Source: Poronia punctata (taxonomy: Eukaryota; Ascomycota; Sordariomycetes; Xylariales; Xylariaceae). Taken from it: a stretch of DNA of 14,426 nt. A program made the translations under genes and the position numbers. This document shows positions 8,362 through 14,426 of the stretch, piece after piece. The notes under the pieces are model-generated. The model was not told where the DNA came from. It saw only the letters and a program-made list of their open reading frames with translations, and searched no databases. Location: NCBI GenBank assembly GCA_022579005.1, contig MU401949.1:1-14426 (forward strand), in the 5' to 3' direction. The number at the start of each line of letters is the position of its first letter. The first letter of the stretch is position 1.

Positions 8362-8550
8362 TTATATTAATAAAAATAAAAAAGTATATATATATAGCTA
8401 TAGCTATATAGTTAATATAAATAGCTATATATAATAACAATTTTAATTTTAAGTTAACTTTTTAAATAACTTGTATTTTTTTATAAACTTACTTTATAAT
8501 TTAAAATAAAATAGCTTACTATATAATCTAGTATAGCAAGTTATTATTTT

Positions 8551-8571
8551 ATTAATTAATTAATTAATTAA
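8551..8571. repeat. ATTA tetranucleotide microsatellite
   Basis: An uninterrupted ATTA repeat of about five units inside the AT-rich block. Confidence 0.8.
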
Positions 8572-8604
8572 ATACTTTACTTATTTATATATAAGTTATA
8601 AAAG

Positions 8605-8635
8605 TAAGTTTATAAAGTTTATAAGGTTTATAAGT
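8605..8635. repeat. Short tandem repeat, unit about AGTTTATAA
   Basis: Three near-identical units of 9-10 bases follow each other, the third with GG for AG at its start. It probably arose by slippage. Confidence 0.6.
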
Positions 8636-9888
8636 TAAAGTATTATAAACACAATGCTTAATAAACATTTATACTTTAAATAAACGCTTAAAAATAAAAG
8701 TAAGCATTTAAACTTATAAATAAATGCTTATTAGTTTGCTAGTTTATAAAGGTTTATAACCTATTAACTATAATTAAACTATTTATTTACAGTTTATTTT
8801 ACTTATTAAAAGCTAGTATAGTACTTTTAGGTTATATAGTATATTTATAACTGCACATATATAGCGTAGCATTAATATAGTCTTTTATTTAAAAAGTTGC
8901 ATATTATATAAAACGCCTATTAAATATTATATTTATATAGTACCTTGTTTTTCTATTGTTTTTAGCTGGTTATAATGCAACTATTAACTTTTTTATAAGT
9001 TTAATATATTTATATTAAAACCTAGCAATATAGGTAAAAACAAATAATTATATTATATAATATATATAAAAAAGTATATTTTTATTATAAAGTTTTTATA
9101 ATAAATAAGTAAAAGAAAACTTTATTTTAATAGTAGTTTTTATTTTAGCTATATATTTTTATATTATATAAGCATTATATTAATTTTAATTGTTTTATAA
9201 CTTATTATTTTAATTTTCTTTTTAAAATAAATCAACTTATTAAGCTATTTTATTAGTAAAATTAAAGCTTTTAAATAATATTATATAAAATTTAAATTTT
9301 TAAATAAAGTATTTTTAAGAAAAAAATTAATACTTTTATAATAACTAGTTAAAATATGTTTAAAGATAAATTGCTTAAATATTAACTAAGTTAACTTGCT
9401 ATAAAAAGCTTAACTATTTTTTATATATTAGTAAGTTAATAAAACTATTTATTATTTTAATTCTTTTAAATATATAAACTCTTTAAAGCGTTTTATTAAT
9501 TACTTTTTATTATAATTAATAGTTATATATATTTATATACTATAATCTTATTTTAAAAGAAGCGATATTTTTATTAACTAGTTTAATCATTTTTAAATTA
9601 TTATATTAAATAGTAAATAAATAGCTTATAAACAAAAAGTATTTAATAGCTTTATATCTTTTAAGCTTTATAATTAAGTATTTTTACTTAAAATAAAATT
9701 AGCAAGACTTTTAATAAGCTTTTTAAATAACGTTTAATAAAAGTAAAGTAGTTAAATATACTATTATATTTAATAGAGTACTTATAAGTACGCTAATAGC
9801 TTTAAGCCTTTTATATTAAGTTTTTAATTGTTTGTTATATTTTAAGTAATAAAATTAGTAAGCTTTTAAAAAATAACTTTATAAAAAA

Positions 9889-10435
9889 CACTTACCTATA
9901 AAACTTATTAGCTGCGCTATTAGTGTATAAACTATATATAGGCTAAACTTATACTAACTATTAGCTATAGTTTAGCTAGTTATACTTTTTTTTATTTTTT
10001 TTAGCTAGCTTAGTTATTTAATATACTTAGTTTTTAAAATTGCTAGTAATATTACTTTATGACTACTTTATTATTTAAACTTTTATACTTTTTTATTTTT
10101 ATATTTTTAAGTTATAATGCAATATTTAATAAAAAGATTTAAACTAAAAACTAAGTTTAGTTTATAACTATTATAAAATAATTAGCAATAATATAAGCAA
10201 GCTTAATTAACTTAATACTAAAAGAAAATAATAAAAACCAAAAACGCTAGCTAATAGCAAAACTAAGTTTATAAAAAGCTAAAAAGAGCTATAAAAAGGC
10301 AAAAAGCTTATTAGCAAACTAAAAAACTTAAACTAAAATATGTTGTTTATTAAAATAAATAACTATTTAATAGCTAGTAACCTTTAAAAAGGTTAAAAGG
10401 TTAAAAAGCATTTTCTTTACTTTAAGCTACTATTA
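9889..10435 (+). repeat. Repeat copy C (27-base internal deletion)
   Basis: It begins at CACTTACCTATAAA, the counterpart of GGGCACCTAGCTAAA in copy D, and aligns with D to the shared TTTACTTTAAGCT near 10,415-10,427. Compared with A, B and D it lacks 27 bases at 10,013-10,020, where a single GTTATTTA stands in place of two with a spacer. Its later part is A-rich and lysine-codon-like on the plus strand, which suggests that it was once coding in this direction, but no frame is open. Confidence 0.75.
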
Positions 10436-10835
10436 TTAGTAAAAGGAACTATAAAGTAGTATAGTAAATTTTATAAATTAATAATAATTATAAAAAGCTA
10501 TTTAGCAAAGGTAAGATTAATTACCTTATAATATAAGTAATTAATTTAATGCGCTAGTACTTTATTTAATTTATAGATATTTTATCTATATATAAAGACT
10601 TATTTTAAGTTCTTTATAATATATTATATTAAGTGCTAGCTATATAAAAGCTAGCGTTAACCTTAATGCTTATAACTATATTAAGTATATATTATTTAAT
10701 ATAAAGCGTTATTTTTTTGCTTTTTACGTTTTTTAATAAAGTTAACTGAAAATATTATTTTATAACTAGTTTACTTTTTTTTAACTTAATATTTTTTAAT
10801 TAGGTTTTTTATAATTTATAGTTAATATTTAAAAT

Positions 10836-11005
10836 GTTACTAGTTATATTTATAGCTATATTTCTTTTATTTAACTAGGTATTAAAATCTAGTTTTAAAT
10901 TAGTTTAAATAGTAGTTAAAAATGGTTTTAATTTTAAAGAACTTACTAGTTATATTTAAGTTTAGCTAGTAATTTTAAACTAAGCTAGGTGCTAAAATAA
11001 ATTAA
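10836..11005. repeat. Imperfect tandem duplication, period about 106-110 bases
   Basis: TTACTAGTTATATTTA occurs at 10,837-10,852 and 10,943-10,958. A following TTAACTAGGTATTAAAA (10,871) has a counterpart TAAGCTAGGTGCTAAAA at 10,981. Spacing is 106 to 110 bases. The background is AT-rich, which raises chance similarity. Confidence 0.4.
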
Positions 11006-11223
11006 AAAGATATGTTTTTTTTTAAAAAATATATAAGTTATAAATATAATTAAATAAATCTTAAAAGTTTTTAAAAAATTAATTTTATATACTAGCTTTT
11101 TAACTTTTTATTTTACTTTTTAAAAACTAGCGCGCTATTAAAAGTACTTTTAAAAAGGTTATTTAAGTAGGTAATATTTATAATACAGCTTTAATTATTT
11201 TTAAGTAGCTACTATTTAAGTTT

Positions 11224-11243
11224 TATAATAATAATAATAATAA
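11224..11243. repeat. ATA trinucleotide microsatellite
   Basis: A run of about six ATA units in the right AT block. Confidence 0.8.
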
Positions 11244-13444
11244 ATTAGTTTACCTTTTTTAACTATTTAAAGCAAAAGTATTATATTGATATTTTAATTG
11301 TTTAATTCTTTTGGTTTAAACCTTTGTTAGTTTATAAATAGTATGCTATTAATATTAAAAGCTTTACACTAAAGCCTTTTTATAGTTTTTTCTAAAAAGC
11401 TGAAGTAAATTTTTAACTTTAGTTTAAAATAATGATTAATAAAATAATTTAATTAGTTAAAAGGATTATTTAAATTAATATAGGTACTTAATTGTTTATT
11501 ATATACTTTATATTGCTAGGTATTAGAAATAATTGCTTAAATATAATATATATATAGTAGTTATTAAAGTATTAAAGTACTTATAACCTTTTAGTTTTAA
11601 AAGTAAATTAGTTGCTTTAACTTTTAAAAGTCTTATAATAAAACTTATAGTAATAGTTTTTAAAAGGAGTAAATTTCTAAGTTTTGTTGCTTAGTAAGAT
11701 TTGTACAGCTTTTTTTACTAAGTTATATAAAGTTTATAAGTGTTATAATAGTTAATATACTTTTTAACTAATTTTGTTTTAAATTAAATTATATATTGCT
11801 TAAAGTCTTAGAATATTTATTATTTTTAAAGTAGTGTTTATTATTATATACTATAACTATAAATATTGCTACTATAGTTTTTAGCATATATAGCTTTTTA
11901 TTTCCTTTTTAGTTTATATTATAGATTAAGTTATTAATAAATTATAATAAATAGCTAGGCCTTAAAAAATCTATAACGTCTTTATTATTGTTTTAAATTC
12001 TTTATAATTTTTAATAATATTTTAAGCTTTTTTATAGCCCTTTTAAAAACAAAATTTTATTTTAAATATTAAAATTTCTATAGTTTTAATAGTTAACTAT
12101 ATTTAGTTAAGCATAAGCTTTTTATTAAATTAAAGCACTTTGCTATTTTTGTTTACTTTATTAATAACGTTTTATAGTTTACTTGAAGTATTTAAAATAA
12201 AGTATAATTATTTTATAAAGTAATAAGCCTATAAACTATATAATAAAAAATAAATTAACCCGTTTACTAGCTTTTTATTTGCTTTATTTATTAAAGCAAT
12301 ATTAAAGCTAGTTTAATTAAATATTTGTTTAATAGCTAAATAGTTTATTAATATTATTATAAGCTTGTTTAAAGCTTTAATTATTGTTTTAAAGCGCTTA
12401 TAAGATTATATTACGTATTTTACTTTTATTTTAAATCGTTTATATTTTACTTTTTATGAAAAATAGTTAATTTAAAAATATTATTAATTGTATTTATATA
12501 TTTAAAATAATAAACCTAAGTAGCTATTTTTAATCTTTTTTAGTATAAAATAGTATAATTTTAAAGCTTTTTCTTTAAAAAGCGTGTACTTATATAAATA
12601 TTATATAAGCTAAGTTATAGTGCTTAAAAATAATATATTTATAAATAAAATCTTATATAGTTTAAAAATGTTCAAGCTTAGCTTAAGTTAGTTTAAATTA
12701 TATTCATTTAATATAAGCTTGTTATTTTTTTAGGTTACTATTTAATACTTTGTTTTTAGATTTTCTATTAAGTAAAGCAGGTTTTTTTATAAAGGTTTTA
12801 TATATTAAGCATAATATAGTAATAACGTTTAAAAAACTGTACTATTATTAAAGTATTGCTTAAAAGCTTTTAAGTTATTTAAAAATATAAAGTTTTTAAA
12901 TATAGCAAAGTAGTGTTTTATTAGCGATATTTTAAATAAGTTAATATAAAAGCTTAGTAGTTTTATTAAAAAGTACTTTAAAACAATTCTTTTAGTAATA
13001 TTAAAATTTGTTTTTATTTAAATAAATTAAATACTTTTTATAAGTATTTTAGATAATTAGCTTTGCTATTTAAAAATATAATTATATTATTTGTAAATAC
13101 TTTATAAAATAACGTATATAGTTTTAAAGCTTAATTTTTATAGAATATTAAATGTAAGCTAATAAATTATAAAATTTTATAAGTGCTATAGTTAATTATT
13201 TTAAGCCTTTTTAGCTTACTAATATTAATTAGTTATTATAGTTTAAATAAACTTTAAACTAGTAAAAGAATATAGTAATATTTACTATTATAACATATTG
13301 CTTACTTTAATTTAACTTAATTATTTTTAATTAAAACGTTAAAAAGTAGTTATTTAAAATAGCTATTTTCTTAAAAGCTTAAAGGTTTATTATAAGCTTA
13401 GTTTATAAACTTTTTTTACTTACTAAAAAGTAATAAAAGTTAAA

Positions 13445-14046
13445 TATAACAGGGCACCTAGCTAAAGAACTTATTTGCTAAGCTATTTGCATACAAATTA
13501 CTTATTAGCTAAAGCTATGCTAACTAATAGCTAAAGCTTTGCTAGTTATACTTTTTTTAATTTTTTTAGCTAGTTTAATTACTTACTTAGCTAACTAAAT
13601 AAAAGTTATTTAATATATTTAGCTTTTAAAATTGCTAGTAATATTACTTTATAACTACTTTATTATTTAAACTTTTATATTTTTTTATTTTTATATTTTT
13701 AAGTTGCAATATAATATTTAGTAAAAAGATTTAAACTAAAAACTAAGTATAGTTTATAACTACTAAGCAAATAACTAGCAATAATATAAACAAGCTTAAT
13801 AAACTTAATACTAAAAATAAGTAATAAAAACTAAAAAAACTAGCTAATAGTTAAGCTAAATTTATAAATAATTAAAAATAAAAAAGTAATAATAAATATA
13901 ATAAAAAAAGTAAAAAACTTAATAGTAAACTAAAAAACTTAAAATAAAATATACTACTTATTAAAATAAATATTTAGCTAATAGCTAGCAACTTTTAAAA
14001 AAGTTAAAAAAGCAAAAGCTATTTTTTTTACTTTAAGCTGCTATTA
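13445..14046 (+). repeat. Repeat copy D (longest copy)
   Basis: This is the direct counterpart of copy C and the inverted counterpart of copy A. It starts near AGGGCACCTAGCT (13,451) and can be followed to TTTACTTTAAGCTGCTATTAT (about 14,029-14,046), after which C and D no longer align. It keeps the segment deleted in C. It lies outward-facing relative to copy A, so the two bracket the whole window. Confidence 0.75.
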
Positions 14047-14426
14047 TATAGTAGCTTATTTAATAAAAGCTTTTATTATAATAATTTTTATAAAAGTTTA
14101 AAAAGCTAAAAAAATAATTTTTTAAACTAAATTATTAATATAATAAATTAAAACTTATAATTACTTTAGCTACTTACTAAGTAAAAAAAGCTATAATATA
14201 AAAATAATGCTAAAGCTTTTATATATAATTATAAGTAGCTAAAGTAAAATGCTATTATTATAAAAATTAAAAACTAAATTATAGCTATAAAAAAAAGCAA
14301 TTAATAAAAGCTTAGCTAAAAAGATTTAATATAAATTATATAAGCTTTAATATAAGCTAAGTTTAATATTTAAATAAATTAGCATTTTTATTAAAATATA
14401 TTAAATTATAATAATTTAAAAAATAA

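Larger units (their letters stand above)
8290..14426. repeat. AT-rich decayed repeat block (right), RIP-like
   Basis: No usable ORF is present in six frames over more than 6 kb. A hand count over 12,301-12,660 gives 21 C and 30 G in 360 bases (about 14% G+C), with T above A (168 to 141), the reverse of the left block. Surviving C is again mostly in GCN or ACT (14 of 21), but TCT, ACC and ACG also occur and TGT is common, so decay is less uniform than on the left. Two long copies of the shared repeat lie here (9,889 and 13,445, same strand) with about 3 kb between them. They could be the ends of one element or two separate insertions; I cannot tell which. Confidence 0.78.

Noticed and set aside
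8381..8440. TATATA/AGCTATAGCTATATAG palindromic cluster as an origin or cruciform
   Set aside because: Such self-complementary strings are expected by chance in DNA of this composition.

Overview
The window looks like nuclear DNA of a filamentous ascomycete (Pezizomycotina). A gene island of balanced base composition (about 3,400-8,290) holds short GT-AG introns with fungal branch points and a gene that matches fungal DNA polymerase delta small subunits. On both sides lie very AT-rich, ORF-free blocks (about 1-3,395 and 8,290-14,426). A hand count over 1,021-1,380 gives about 16% G+C. The blocks look like old repeats destroyed by C-to-T mutation of the RIP (repeat-induced point mutation) type. 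I cannot name the species.

Layout. Positions 1-3,395 are a decayed repeat block. The left edge of the island is sharp (about 3,395-3,430). Next come a roughly 470-base interval with one doubtful minus-strand ORF (3,600-3,827) and a 463-residue intronless gene on the plus strand (3,907-5,298), probably a fungus-specific F-box-like protein. A purine-rich spacer without a gene follows (5,299-5,753). It leads to a small uncertain plus-strand ORF (5,850-6,056) that ends 23 bases from the stop codon of the next gene. That gene, on the minus strand (7,869 to 6,080), is the second subunit of DNA polymerase delta. It reads as a full 514-residue protein once three introns are removed, and all splice phases agree. 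Its upstream region (7,870-8,150) has two ACGCG cores of the kind used for G1/S control. The right edge of the island is gradual (about 8,150-8,290). A second decayed repeat block runs to the end of the window.

Four copies of one decayed repeat of up to about 0.6 kb are visible: inverted at 1-440, and direct at about 2,631-2,857, 9,889-10,435 and 13,445-14,046. They show that both AT blocks share a repeat family.

The genes do not form a pathway. One is an essential replication factor, one is a likely lineage-specific F-box-like protein, and the small ORFs are uncertain. The main points of interest are an intact housekeeping gene enclosed by mutated repeats, and the narrow sequence context in which cytosines survive in those repeats. 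I did not find a convincing new multi-gene system.
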